This document shows, one piece after another, positions 22,004 to 31,276 of a stretch of DNA of 64,000 nucleotides. How positions within the stretch are numbered: position 1 is the first letter of the stretch; every line of letters starts with the position of its first letter. The translations under genes were made by a program, and so were the position numbers. A model generated the notes under the pieces. That model did no database searches, had not been told where the DNA came from, and saw nothing but the letters and a program-made list of their open reading frames with translations. The DNA comes from Mesostigma viride (Eukaryota > Streptophyta > Mesostigmatophyceae > Mesostigmatales > Mesostigmataceae), in assembly GCA_009746045.1 (NCBI GenBank), contig RPFO01000114.1, forward strand, positions 126,001-190,000. The letters are read 5' to 3'.

Positions 22004-22712
22004 TGTAACGACTAAAAATGTTGTGTTTGCAACAGCCTCAGTTTCAACATTGATGTGAAAAGATCTTTATACCTGGGTTGGAGTCGCGACAGATAACTTC
22101 ACGTCCAGAGAAGCAATGAAGATGGATCTTCAACAGTTAAGGGAATGAGTCCCCACCCTTGTTAGACACAACAGACAATGTTATATCCAAGTCGACTATC
22201 TGTTGAAGTTATAGTTGACTTTTAGCGAGGGTTGTTGGTTGATGAAACAAGGAAACCCTTGAATTACACCATAGCTTTAGCTTTCTTACACGCACACGTC
22301 TCCAGCCGCCACAAACTGGATAAAAGTCATCATGCACGCAGGGTCGGCTCAGCCCTAACTCGGAAGGACCAATCAAAAGTGAGGATCACTCAAGATAAGA
22401 TCTTAGCTTCCAAATCCTCAACGTACACATTACACAAAGCCAGCGCATACGGAATCTCCATGACCTGGGACCAGATCCACCAGGTACAACGGTATTAAAG
22501 AGAATCTATGACTGACTGAACAAAACCATGCAAAGTACCCTACGTGGATCAGGCCACAACCAATGAGGGTAGAACAATAATCTCTGCAGATCTCAGCAGG
22601 CCCAATATCCATCAGACGTCGAAGCCTCCTAACTTCCCAAATAATTGTCCTAAAGAACTCATAATCAGATCAATCAGTAGGAAAACTTTGGATGTAACAT
22701 TCGGTTGTTACA
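22004..22712 (-). repeat. Gypsy A 5' LTR
   Basis: 709 bp, TGTAACGAC at one edge and GTTGTTACA at the other. On the minus strand TATAAAG (22065-22071) is a TATA candidate. Homologous LTRs of about 703 bp lie at 28885-29587 and 45413-46115. Confidence 0.93.
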
Positions 22713-22759
22713 ACGTCAGTGATCCACAACAATAATGAACACACAGATATGGGGACAGG

Positions 22760-23770
22760 ACACAAACTAGCTTGCTACACCCCGTTGTGAAGCCCAGGAA
22801 TGGTGGGGTGGTGCCTTCCGCAGTACGTCCGCACTACGGCTGCCTAAGAACCCTCATATATATGCCGGCGAATGGCAGCAATAAATGCTGGTGGCACGCG
22901 ATCCAGAGCTATAGGATGGCCCCAAAGTGCCTCCCCGCCCTCCCGGCAGAGGACTGTGTCAAAAGCCTTAATTGTTGTTGTCAACAAAATGAAGACCAGC
23001 GGAAAACCATCAAGGCAAAAGCGACGCGTGCACCTCCTCCACCAGCCGGCGCGCGACAAGCTGCCATGATGTCCAGTGTTACGGACACTACATAACTACC
23101 CATCTCGGAGACTCAACAACCAGGTGTGGGTACCAGCGCAGCGCCGAGCCTGTGCGCATGAAAACCATCAGCGCGGCGCTCTGGAGGCAGACACCCCGAT
23201 AGTTAGGTACCGGGGTCAGCAGCAAAACCCTTCTTGTACAGCATAGTGACTCGGATGACCGTCTGCCACTCACCATGCGGAGGCTCAGTCAGAGAGCAGA
23301 ACACGGTACGTTGCAGAATTCCCCGTACCGGCACGAAGCTCCCGCACCGCCAGGTCAGGGCTTGTGGTGGTCAACGTAGATGACCCTGCCCCCCTCCAGT
23401 ATACCGGCTTCTTCCCTGCTGTCTGCCGGATCGAGCTGTCGAGGCAGGTCGGCCATATATGCAAGCTCCCGGCGCCGTTGTCGCTGCGCCATGCAGGGTC
23501 AAGTCGTCGTCCATCATGCCGTGTAGTAGGAGGTCCCCAACCAAGCCGCTTGCGACGCTTGAGGAACTCCATCTTATCTGCCATGGTGTCAAAGGTGACT
23601 CGATCGGAGCGCTGGGGATGGCCAGCCTTATACCCCGCAAGCGGGGGCGGGCAGGTCACCCCCGGCTTGACCTCACCAGTGAGATCCATGGGGACAAGGA
23701 TTTTGTTGTCAAACGCCTCAAGTGGGCAAGGGTCGTGGAGTTTTCAAGTCCTGCGGCTGGTCGAATTAAG
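22760..23770 (-). pseudogene. Decayed LINE: ORF1 C-terminus then reverse transcriptase fragment
   Basis: Minus-strand remnants from right to left: an ORF1 C-terminal piece (23689-23285: RVTFDTMADKMEFLKRRKRL, then MDDDLT in another frame, then KPVYWRG) resembling the intact ORF1 at 24203-25573; an RT piece (23276-23088: YKKG-like, NYRGVCLQSA); a second RT piece (23060-22760: KAFDTV, VPPAFIAAIRR, IYEGS, AAVVRT). The endonuclease expected between ORF1 and RT is absent, so there is an internal deletion. Many stops. Its right part continues at 25777 after the half-LINE insertion. Confidence 0.7.
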
Positions 23771-23781
23771 TGCTTGATGAT

Positions 23782-24202
23782 TAATTAATTAATTAATTAA
23801 ACTCGTGCTCCCGTTGGGGAGTCACGGAGCACCGAAGTGCTTTTAATCCCTGTGTGTGCACTACAGGAGAAAGGGCAGAGACCCCCAGTCTCCTTCATGC
23901 CAAACGGCATGCCACAGCTGCAATCGGGCGCGGCTAGCTAAAAGGACAGGCTAACGATCCGGCAAACTGTGGGTGCAATAAGACCCATGTGAGCATGTCA
24001 TAGCAAGGAGCGTGGGCAAGTAATCTGAACATAGCCAGGGCGTAGCATGGCTGTACTAGAACTAGGCTAAGGCTATGGCTGGTTGTGTACCGTGCGTTGG
24101 CGGCACGTGACTAGGTTTGTTGGCACAGCTAGGCAAACATTCTAGGCATGGCTGCCTTAGCGACAGTGACTCCAATGGTTACAAGCTAGGGCTATTGCTA
24201 TT
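23782..24202 (-). other. Half-LINE 3' UTR, terminal hairpin and TTAA-repeat tail
   Basis: The last ~60 bases (gggattaaaagcac, then the CTCCC-GTTG-GGGAG hairpin) are shared with LINE ends near 48940 (minus) and 49690 (plus). The tail is about five TTAA units. No coding potential is visible in the rest. Confidence 0.75.
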
Positions 24203-25573
24203 CTAGCCCGCTGGGGGCGTCCACATCTTGTGGTTGATCATCAGGTCCCCGCCCCTCCAGTACACCTTGGGCTTCTGGGGGTCCTGCTTATGGCGGAGGT
24301 ATTCCGGCCACAGGTCGCGTCGCTGCTGTTGCTGAGCGGGGGTTAGGTCGTCATCCAGCGTCCAGGTGAGGTCGTGCAACCGCTTGCGACGAGAGAGGAA
24401 CCGCTGCTTATCCTCAGGGGAGAGGAAGGTGAGCAGGACTGGTGGGGTGGCCGCCTTGTCCCGTGAGTGGGGAAGGCGGTGGCACCCACGCAGTTCTACC
24501 TCACCTACCAGGCCCATGAGGGTAAGAAGCTGTTTCTTGATCTCGTCAGCAAGGGAGGTTGACGTCTCACCTGGCTTCTGGGGGAAGCGACGTAGCACCA
24601 CTCGGCACTCGCGGCGAGCGCGATCGGTGACCTCCCGTTGCTGGGCCTGGCGGTGGTCCTCCAGCTCCTGGAGCTTCGTGGCGATGGCGTCGGTGGTGGA
24701 GGCGGTCGCTGTCCGCAGCAGGTCCGCGTAGGAGAGCGGGAGGTCACCAGCATCCTGCCGGGGTGGCTGGGAGGCAATGGTGGCCGTCTGCTCCGCTAGC
24801 TTTGGGACCTGTGTGGCCAGGGCCTCGGTGTGGGCGGTGATGGCCTCAAGCTTCTTCATGAGCACGCCGCACTTGCCTTCCACCTGGTTAAGGCGAGAGA
24901 CAAGTGCAGCATGCGTTTCCGAAGCCTGCGCCGCGGTGTGTAGCGCCGTGAACTGTGGTTGTAGCTTGTGGACGACCTTGGTTTCCACGTTGGAGACCCG
25001 GGCCTCGACCGTGTTGAGCGTGGTGTTCAGCGAGGTCATCTTCTCGGCCAGCGGCCAGGTCACGTGCTCCTCTAGCACTGCGCGGATGTCATCCTTGCAG
25101 AGGGAGGAAGCCGATGGGGCTGCCGGCTGTGCGGGGGCTGGGGCGTTGAGTGCGTTCCAAAGTTCTCTGTGGATGGCGCCGAAGCTGCGCTGGTAGTAGC
25201 TGGTCAAGATAGACTCGCGTTGGCGGGATTCGGCACAGGTGTAGAGCCAGGACGTGTCGCGGTAGTCGATAGCCGCCCTTGTCCAGGGCACAAAGAGCTT
25301 CCGCTCCTGTGTGAGGAACTGGAGAACTTCGACGACTTCCTGCGGCGACAGCTGCTGCCACTCGAGGAGGGAGAACATTCCGTCGCCGGGCAAGAATTTG
25401 CTCCATTTGTGGCGATCGTGGCATGGTTTCTTGGGCTCAGGCGAGGCGCTTGGCGAGGGTTTGGCGGGTAAGCCTGGCGGCTGAACAATGGCGAGGGCGA
25501 GAGGGTTGGGCTGGGCGCTGGGAAGCTGTGCCAGCTCCTTTTCCAGCCCTCGTTTTGCTTTGGTAGTCGTCAT
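24203..25573 (-). CDS. LINE ORF1 protein (L1-type RNA-binding protein)
   Basis: 456 residues from ATG at 25573. Basic, Pro-rich head to about residue 60; helical middle with a long coiled coil around 165-265 (EKMTSLNTTLNTVEARVSNVETKV, LVSRLNQVEGKCGVLMKKLEAI); an RRM-like fold beginning RRECRVVLRRFPQKPGE (about 325-400); a C-terminal domain with QRFLSRRKRL, DDDLTPAQQQQRRDLWPEYL and KPKVYWRGGDLMINHK. This order matches L1 ORF1p-like proteins, which trimerise and chaperone LINE RNA. The reading frame is fully open, so the copy is young. I infer function from architecture. Confidence 0.78.
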   Translation of the reverse strand: MTTTKAKRGLEKELAQLPSAQPNPLALAIVQPPGLPAKPSPSASPEPKKPCHDRHKWSKFLPGDGMFSLLEWQQLSPQEVVEVLQFLTQERKLFVPWTRAAIDYRDTSWLYTCAESRQRESILTSYYQRSFGAIHRELWNALNAPAPAQPAAPSASSLCKDDIRAVLEEHVTWPLAEKMTSLNTTLNTVEARVSNVETKVVHKLQPQFTALHTAAQASETHAALVSRLNQVEGKCGVLMKKLEAITAHTEALATQVPKLAEQTATIASQPPRQDAGDLPLSYADLLRTATASTTDAIATKLQELEDHRQAQQREVTDRARRECRVVLRRFPQKPGETSTSLADEIKKQLLTLMGLVGEVELRGCHRLPHSRDKAATPPVLLTFLSPEDKQRFLSRRKRLHDLTWTLDDDLTPAQQQQRRDLWPEYLRHKQDPQKPKVYWRGGDLMINHKMWTPPAG

Positions 25574-25776
25574 AGCTGGTCACGTGCGTAACTTTGTCTA
25601 TACTGCGTGGCAGCCGTAACCGTTTATACTGGCAAGTGCGTCTTAGAAAGGCGCATCGAATGCAAGTGGTCTGACCGAATTTGGGGCTCAGACGCAAAAG
25701 ATCTGAACTCCGCCGTCAGCCATACCGCCGTCAGCCATTTTCGTCAGCGGTCATTCTCAGGGATATGCTTGATGAT

Positions 25777-26093
25777 GACGTTTAGGTTGCATGCGCTTGT
25801 GGAGCTCGGCCTCCTCATGGAGGTCCAGCGTCTGCTGCGTGAGCCGGGCGGTCATGCATGGTGGAGGAGGTGCATGGTGGTGGTGTGGTTCATAAACATG
25901 GCTGCCCGGCCAGGTCTGCCGGGGTGGGAGGTGCATCGCCGGGTGGGCCAGGGCTGGCCGGGCGGCGATGTCCTTCATCGCCGGGGCAGTAAGGCCTGCG
26001 GCCGGTGTTTTTCAGGCACGAGCTAGTTCGATGGCGATGACATTGTCCTTGCAGTAGAGGCGCTTGCCCGCGCATATGGCGAGGAGGTCGGCC
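25777..26093 (-). pseudogene. Decayed LINE ORF1, upstream part
   Basis: Continues the old LINE to the right of the half-LINE. The minus strand reads TARLTQQTLDLHEEAELHKRM near the junction, consistent with the end of an ORF1 coiled coil before the RRM piece at 23.7 kb. No open frame remains. It is cut on the right by the hAT-like element. Confidence 0.45.
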
Positions 26094-26483
26094 AGGGCAG
26101 TCAGTGATGATTCATACGCGATACGCGTCGTACGCGGCCCCAGGTGTATAATGTATAATACGCGGTGTATAATGTATTATACGCTGATCGTACGCTAACC
26201 GTTGAAAACCCCTTTTTTGGCATGATTTTGAGGGGTTTTCAACATTCTGAGCAACCAAGCATAGTCTGCTGGTGTTTTTCCATACCTTTTGCCTATACAT
26301 GACATATATAGCATGACCTTTGGCATTGCCACCGCTACCTAAATACAAGCTTAGTTTCTAACGGTCTAACTTGATAGTTTCTCTTCAAAATCGAGACAAC
26401 ATGCAACTAAGTATCAATACCAGTATCAATGCACAACTCACTGGAAAGGATGATAAATTTGTAGAACTCAAGGTATGCATGCA

Positions 26484-26978
26484 CTATACATTGCCCCGAG
26501 GTGTCGATGACATTGAAGGGCGTCGATGGCATTGAAAGGCGCAAATGAATGCCTCGCACAGCTCCTCGTCCAGCTGCTCTTTGCTGAGCCCATAAGGTGC
26601 GGGCAAATTACCGTCGGTGGATTGGCCCTTTGATGATCCGCTTGGCCCAGCCGCCCCAGCAGCGCGCCCCGAGGTGTTGCTGGCATGAGGGGACACCCAG
26701 TTAGAGGCGTCGGTTTCTACAACGTCTGCAAGCCTGTCTTTAAGTGCCGCCCGCACATCAGCCTGCTTCTTGGCGTCACTAGTCGCCTTCCTCTTCCTGG
26801 TATTGCTTTCCTTCTCCGCCTGCTCGACCAGCAGCCTGTAACGGAGTACTCCATCATCCATGTAGTAGTTATTTGTCTGCTGCCGATTCTTGAGGATGCG
26901 CTCTTTGCTAATGTATGTCCAGACAGTTTCGGATGTGGCCTCTTCTTCATCGGGCCGCACATCATCATCGTGTTCCAT
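26484..26978 (-). CDS. Hypothetical ORF inside hAT-like element, possible transposase remnant
   Basis: 164 residues from an ATG at 26978: acidic head (MEHDDDVRPDEEEATSE), a Lys/Arg-rich helical part (KESNTRKRKATSDAKKQADVRAALKDRL), a Gly/Ser-rich linker and a helix LSKEQLDEELCEAFICAF. The last helix resembles the segment before the catalytic region in hAT transposases, where Phe-Asn motifs follow. A frame change after it gives AFNAIDAL in the next frame. I regard it as a truncated hAT transposase or captured host exon; neither is proven. Confidence 0.4.
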   Translation of the reverse strand: MEHDDDVRPDEEEATSETVWTYISKERILKNRQQTNNYYMDDGVLRYRLLVEQAEKESNTRKRKATSDAKKQADVRAALKDRLADVVETDASNWVSPHASNTSGRAAGAAGPSGSSKGQSTDGNLPAPYGLSKEQLDEELCEAFICAFQCHRRPSMSSTPRGNV

Positions 26979-27195
26979 TGACTCACGTGTCAGCCATGCC
27001 TGGATGTCGATATGCTACGATCTAGGTGCCAGACGACCACGACGTTGCTGGCACACCTTATCACCTTCTTGATCCAGATAAATAGGTGTACGTTTATTTC
27101 CAAATATACTGTTGCTTATCGCCCTCTTGATGATGAATCTTCAGCCTTCCCGCCTTCACCTTCCCGCCTTCACAAGTCACAATGAACGCGCTTTT

Positions 27196-28355
27196 TTTTT
27201 CGGGGAAATGGGTATATTTTATTAGCCAATTATGGACCAAAGAGGTGAGAGGGGAAATGAGTATCAGCGAATCCTAATGAAGGTGGGCACACACACGTGT
27301 GGCGGTGACAGGTGAAAGGCTAATAGGGCGCGTTATTAGACCAGGGAAGCCATTGGACCTGAGTGATGTCGCCATGAGGCATACTGGTGAATACCTGATT
27401 ACGGCCCAGTAGATCATGAAAAAGCTGGAGCGGGCTGGGCTTGTCGTTATTGGGTCCTGGGTCCCACACCCTGTGTTGTTCCTGAGCTAACAGCCAGTAG
27501 CGGCGCATAGCCGCATTCCATAGGTATATAAAGCGCCGGACTACGCCGCCGCGGGTATACTCCTCGCGGACCTTAAAGACTGTCTCGTTGCGTATGGTCC
27601 AGATCGCGTATAGCATAGTAGTGCGTAGCCATATCCATTCTGCTTGGGAAACTGAAAGCTCGGACCCTGGTGTGCCAGCAATACCGAAAATGATGGTACG
27701 CACGCTGATTGGGAGAGTGGGTGGCGATGCCGTCCATGCGGCCCAGATGTTAATGAGCCACGTCCAAACCCCAGGGAGATTACAGTAAAGAAACCTGTGC
27801 TCAATGGTTTCACTAGGGTGCGTGCACAGGCATGATGCATCATGACCAAAACGCTCGTGGAGCATAGCGCAGACCCCTATCGCCCTATGCATCAAAAGGT
27901 GTTGTACATCAGTGGCCCTGCGGTCCACGAGAGGGTGGTCTACCGCCAGGGTAATCATCTTAACCCAAGTGTAGCCCGGCCAATGTATTCCCCAGCGGGC
28001 TCGGCCCGGGTGGGGCTGATGGTACATATGCAACAAGATATCATAACCCCAATCTGCGGTGTACTCAAAGATACATTTGCTGGTTCTGATGTCCCCCTTG
28101 GTTAAGACCCATCCAAATTCAACCGGGTCCAGATGTAGTAGATCGAGCCGTGTGTTGCCCACGTGTAGCCATGTAATGCTCTCAACCGGGGATAATGGGT
28201 CCGGCTGGATCATGCAAGATCTTGTCACAGACCATGGGACTACGCGTATGCGGTGACACTGGGAAGCTGGCGTGTACGCATATAAGGTGGATAATTGATA
28301 CAGACACCCATTGTGGCCAGAAATAGCGTCCAGCAGTTGTAGTTGGAGCCCCATG
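27196..28355 (-). mobile_element. 5'-truncated LINE insertion within the hAT-like element
   Basis: Flanked by aatgaacgcgctttt at 27181-27195 and 28356-28370, a 15-bp duplication. It ends on the minus strand in a short poly(A) run, which appears as T on the plus strand at about 27192-27200. The body carries only the 3' part of ORF2. This is standard target-primed reverse transcription with 5' truncation. Confidence 0.85.
27320..28355 (-). CDS. LINE ORF2 C-terminal end with zinc-binding (zf-RVT) motif
   Basis: About 345 codons, open throughout, without a native start because of the 5' truncation. The region after the RT is present: a tryptophan-rich connection, then CLCTHPSETIEHRFLYC, which fits the CxC-x7-H-x4-C zinc motif (zf-RVT) of plant and fungal L1-type ORF2 proteins. 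Helices such as EWIWLRTTMLYAIWTIRNETVF follow. It would normally be part of the endonuclease/RT protein. The open frame suggests a recent insertion. Confidence 0.78.
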
Positions 28356-28634
28356 AATGAACGCGCTTTTAGCTTTAGTGCACTATACACTAGCTAGCTC
28401 ATCACGCAATTATTTGTTCCTACTACAGGTCGGCGCGCCGCAGTCTAGGCAAGCAAATGCACCCACCTCGTAAGCCAACAATATGCCAAAAAATACGCGA
28501 AAATACGCAAAAATACGCAAAAATACGCGTTTGCGTATGAAAGTACCCCATTTTCATACGCGCCGCGTGCGTATCGCGTATAATACGCTTCATACGGCGT
28601 ATAATACGGCGTATGAATCATCACTGAGGGCAGT

Positions 28635-28879
28635 GATGGCCGGTCGGCATGGTGGTGGTGGTGGCGGTAGAGGCGAGGAGCTTGGATGTCGGTGGCCGGC
28701 GGTGGTGGTGGAGGAGAGGGGATCAAGCTCGGCAGTCACCGTGCCACCCATTTATGGCCGCCACATCTGCGGCAAGGGGTCTCATGTGCTGCTCGAACGG
28801 GCCTCCTTGAGGATGGAGCGAAAAGTGAAATCGGAGATGAAAGTGCATGCCGGGCCGGCCGCGCAGACTCTCGGCGACA
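28635..28879. other. Pre-insertion flank between hAT-like element and gypsy B
   Basis: GC-rich sequence with GGT repeats, continuing the DNA that flanked the hAT insertion. No gene can be supported. Its other side continues at 46121 after gypsy B. Confidence 0.4.
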
Positions 28880-28884
28880 GAGTG

Positions 28885-29587
28885 TGTAACGACTAAAAAT
28901 GTTGTGTTTGCAACAGCCTCAGTATCAACATTAGCGTGAAAAGATCTTTATACCTGGGTTGGAGTCGCGACAGATAACTTCACGTCCAGAGAAGCAATGA
29001 AGATGGATCTTCAACAGTTAAGGGAATGAGTCCCCACCCTTGTTAGACACAACAGACAAGTTATATCCAAGTCGACTATCTGTTGAAGTTATAGTCGACT
29101 TTTGGCAAGGGTTGTTTGATTGATGAAACAAGGAAACCCTTGAATTACACCATAGCTTTAGCTCTCACGTACGCACACATGCACGGCCGCCCCAAACAGG
29201 ATAAAAGTCATCGTGCACGCAGCATCCATCCAACCCTAACCCGGAAGGACCAATCAAAAGTGAGGATCACTCAAGATAAGATCTTAGCCTCCGAATCCTC
29301 CACACAACACAAAGCCAGCACATACGAAATCTCAATGACCTGGAACCAAATCCACCAGGTACAACGGTACTGCAGAGAATCTATGACTGACTAAACAACA
29401 CCATGCAAAGTACCCTACGTGGATCAGGCCACGACCAATGAGGGTAGAACAATAGATTCGACAGATCTCAGCAGGCCCAATATCTATCAGACGTCGAAGC
29501 CTCCTAACTTCTCAAATAATTGTCCTAAAGAACTCATAATAAGATTCAACAGTAGGAAAACTTTGGATGTAACATTTGGTTGTTACA
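28885..29587 (-). repeat. Gypsy B 3' LTR
   Basis: 703 bp, TGTAAC...GTTACA. The adjoining internal sequence on the minus strand (GAGGGGGAGATA, 29588-29599) is a polypurine tract. It is nearly identical to 45413-46115; I noted one difference (aagataag against aatataag). Confidence 0.94.
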
Positions 29588-29965
29588 TATCTCCCCCTCA
29601 AGACAGGAACTCCCAGTTCCTAGAAGCCAAGAAGAATAAAACAACAACCTCCACAAAACAACACAACAATAAACAGGAAGTCCACCACCTCTTGGGACAA
29701 GCAAGTGGGTTTTTACATCCCCAAAGGGCCTCCTATCTCAGTATCATCTGATCATGTCAACCCTGAATAAGACAAATTCACCCACAGATGAAATGTCATC
29801 AAGTGACTAACACACAGGCAACCATGCCTGGATAATACAACTGCAAAGCTACCATGAACTCAGAACTGTCATTGCTGGAAATCTGGACTGGACATCAGAA
29901 CTGGTCGCCTCCATTCTGGATCCCCACCTCACTCCACAGCCCATCTCCAACCATCCTGGAACCCT
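29588..29965 (-). other. Gypsy B 3' untranslated region
   Basis: Non-coding stretch between the ORF3 stop and the polypurine tract at the 3' LTR. Nothing else recognised. Confidence 0.6.
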
Positions 29966-31228
29966 TCACAGAGTGAACCAATCCCCCTTCTTCATATCCT
30001 TCCCCCTCGTTCCAAACACTGGGAAATGCTCCACCATGGACACCAGATCTGGCCAGTTCCTGCTGACCTGAATATCCAAGCAGGTCTCAGCAGCCTTGCC
30101 CAACTCAGCTGAAAACCTACTGCACTGGGCAGGGTAGGACAGAGTGACCACAGCCTGTCGGAGGGGATCGAAGACCCAGCCACTGGCAGTCTTATGGCGA
30201 CATAGCCAGCTGCTATAGGCCCACCACAGCTGTAGAAAGGCCTTGATAGGCCCCCACCTGGCGCCCAAGATGGGTACCAGCACCCTCAAAGGTGTGAGCC
30301 TGGCCCTCAGCTCGTTAGGGAACTTTGGTAACTGCAGCCCCACAAAGACTGTGCTGTCCTTGTGTGGAAAACAAGACATCACAGAGCAGTTGGACGACGG
30401 AGTAAGGTCAAACTCTCCCTGCTTGACAGCCTGCTCAAGTAGCTCAGTGTAGGTCTGGGAATATCCAACTGGCTTGAGCCCTGCAAAGGCGAGTCTCAGG
30501 TCACTGGGCAGAGCCTCCATCAAGTCCTGGCCCTCCACCGGCCTCATGTCAAACGAAGGCCACGGGTACACTGCAAAGACGGTGTGCATAATGTAAGCCA
30601 CCATAGGTGACCCAATCTCACAGAGACTGGGGGGCAGACAGTCAAGGGCCAACTCTACCATACCCTCAGGTACTAGTTCACCCTCCTCCACCACTGTCTG
30701 ATCCAATGCCTGCATGGCTGTGTACAAGGATTTACACCACTCGCACTGTCCAGGAGCACAATTACGGTGGTCCAAGAACTGCTCCACCTGTCTTGTTGGG
30801 ACAGCTGACCTGGGCAAGTGTACCACCACCTTAGGGGGTGGAGGAGCCTCCGTAGGAGAGGGGACTGAGACCACCGGGGTGGGGATAGCCCCCTGAGCTG
30901 CTGGAGCCTCAGAAACTGCAGGCACAGCAGAACCCACAGTTGGAATGTGCCCAGCCCTCAAGTGTTCTGCCATCTGAGTAACCAGACCCTCCACATTAAT
31001 CAACCTGGTTATCAAGGCCCCGTGACGCTGCTCGTGCCGTTGCTGATCATGTACCATACGCTGGAACAGATTGAGAAAATGGGCTTCCACAAACCCAGCG
31101 TCTTCCTGGATCGAAGGGCCCGTGGCTCTGGGGCCAGCGTAGTCGTGCTGAAAGACATACGTAGCCCTCACGTCCTCTTGGGTTCGTGCAGGTGGCCTGG
31201 GTGTCCCCTCAGGATGGGAGTCGGCCAT
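29966..31228 (-). CDS. Gypsy B ORF3, unrecognised protein in the env position
   Basis: 420 residues from ATG at 31228. It is in the same frame as pol, with only one TGA (31277-31279) and an otherwise open 48-nt spacer between them, so readthrough could produce a Pol-ORF3 fusion. Visible features: a coiled-coil-prone segment near 50-95 (FLNLFQRMVHDQQRHEQRHGALITRLINVEGL), an Ala/Pro-rich linker, a Cys/His cluster HRNCAPGQCEWC, and a long helical C-terminal half. No signal peptide or membrane helix is evident, so it does not look like an envelope protein. Gypsy A carries the same start. A second Gag-like or accessory protein is possible. Confidence 0.7.
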   Translation of the reverse strand: MADSHPEGTPRPPARTQEDVRATYVFQHDYAGPRATGPSIQEDAGFVEAHFLNLFQRMVHDQQRHEQRHGALITRLINVEGLVTQMAEHLRAGHIPTVGSAVPAVSEAPAAQGAIPTPVVSVPSPTEAPPPPKVVVHLPRSAVPTRQVEQFLDHRNCAPGQCEWCKSLYTAMQALDQTVVEEGELVPEGMVELALDCLPPSLCEIGSPMVAYIMHTVFAVYPWPSFDMRPVEGQDLMEALPSDLRLAFAGLKPVGYSQTYTELLEQAVKQGEFDLTPSSNCSVMSCFPHKDSTVFVGLQLPKFPNELRARLTPLRVLVPILGARWGPIKAFLQLWWAYSSWLCRHKTASGWVFDPLRQAVVTLSYPAQCSRFSAELGKAAETCLDIQVSRNWPDLVSMVEHFPVFGTRGKDMKKGDWFTL

Positions 31229-31276
31229 GGCTGGCAACCACAGACACAAAACACCAAAAAGAGGTGTTAGCAGTGC

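Larger units (their letters stand above)
1..22712 (-). mobile_element. Ty3/gypsy LTR retrotransposon A (chromodomain type), 3' end outside window
   Basis: Minus-strand element read from the right: 5' LTR 22004-22712, primer site, gag (21781-21178 continued at 5688-4544), pol (4517 to about 177: protease, reverse transcriptase, RNase H, integrase, chromodomain), then a third ORF cut by the window start. The domain order PR-RT-RH-IN is that of Ty3/gypsy. It is interrupted by a 15.5-kb block (5694-21177) made of two younger LTR elements. The gag halves join in frame once that block and one copy of the catct duplication are removed. Against gypsy B (28885-46115) the pol differs mainly by single-base deletions. 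The 3' LTR and left target duplication are not visible. Confidence 0.95.
23782..25765 (-). mobile_element. ORF1-only LINE (HAL1-like half-LINE)
   Basis: 1984 bp bounded by the 11-bp direct repeat tgcttgatgat (23771-23781 and 25766-25776). On the minus strand: about 190 bp of leader, an intact ORF1 (25573-24203), about 400 bp of 3' UTR, the hairpin-bearing end ACTCCCCAACGGGAGCACG and a (TTAA)n tail. No ORF2 is present, yet the duplication and tail show it moved as a unit. It inserted into ORF1 of an older related LINE. The arrangement parallels mammalian HAL1 elements. Confidence 0.85.
26102..28626. mobile_element. hAT-like DNA transposon, probably non-autonomous
   Basis: 2525 bp with an 18-bp perfect terminal inverted repeat, CAGTGATGATTCATACGC, and an 8-bp target duplication agggcagt (26094-26101 and 28627-28634). 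CAGTG-type ends plus 8-bp duplications define the hAT superfamily. Both ends carry dense subterminal ATACGC/GCGTAT motifs, as hAT transposases require. Inside are a 164-residue ORF (26484-26978) and a LINE 3' fragment inserted later (27196-28355). No complete transposase is visible. Confidence 0.85.

Noticed and set aside
22232-22735. Short ORFs shared by 22.2, 29.1 and 45.6 kb
   Set aside because: They are chance frames inside the gypsy LTRs.
29966-31228. Calling gypsy ORF3 an envelope gene
   Set aside because: Position is env-like, but no signal peptide, membrane helix or fusion-type segment can be seen.
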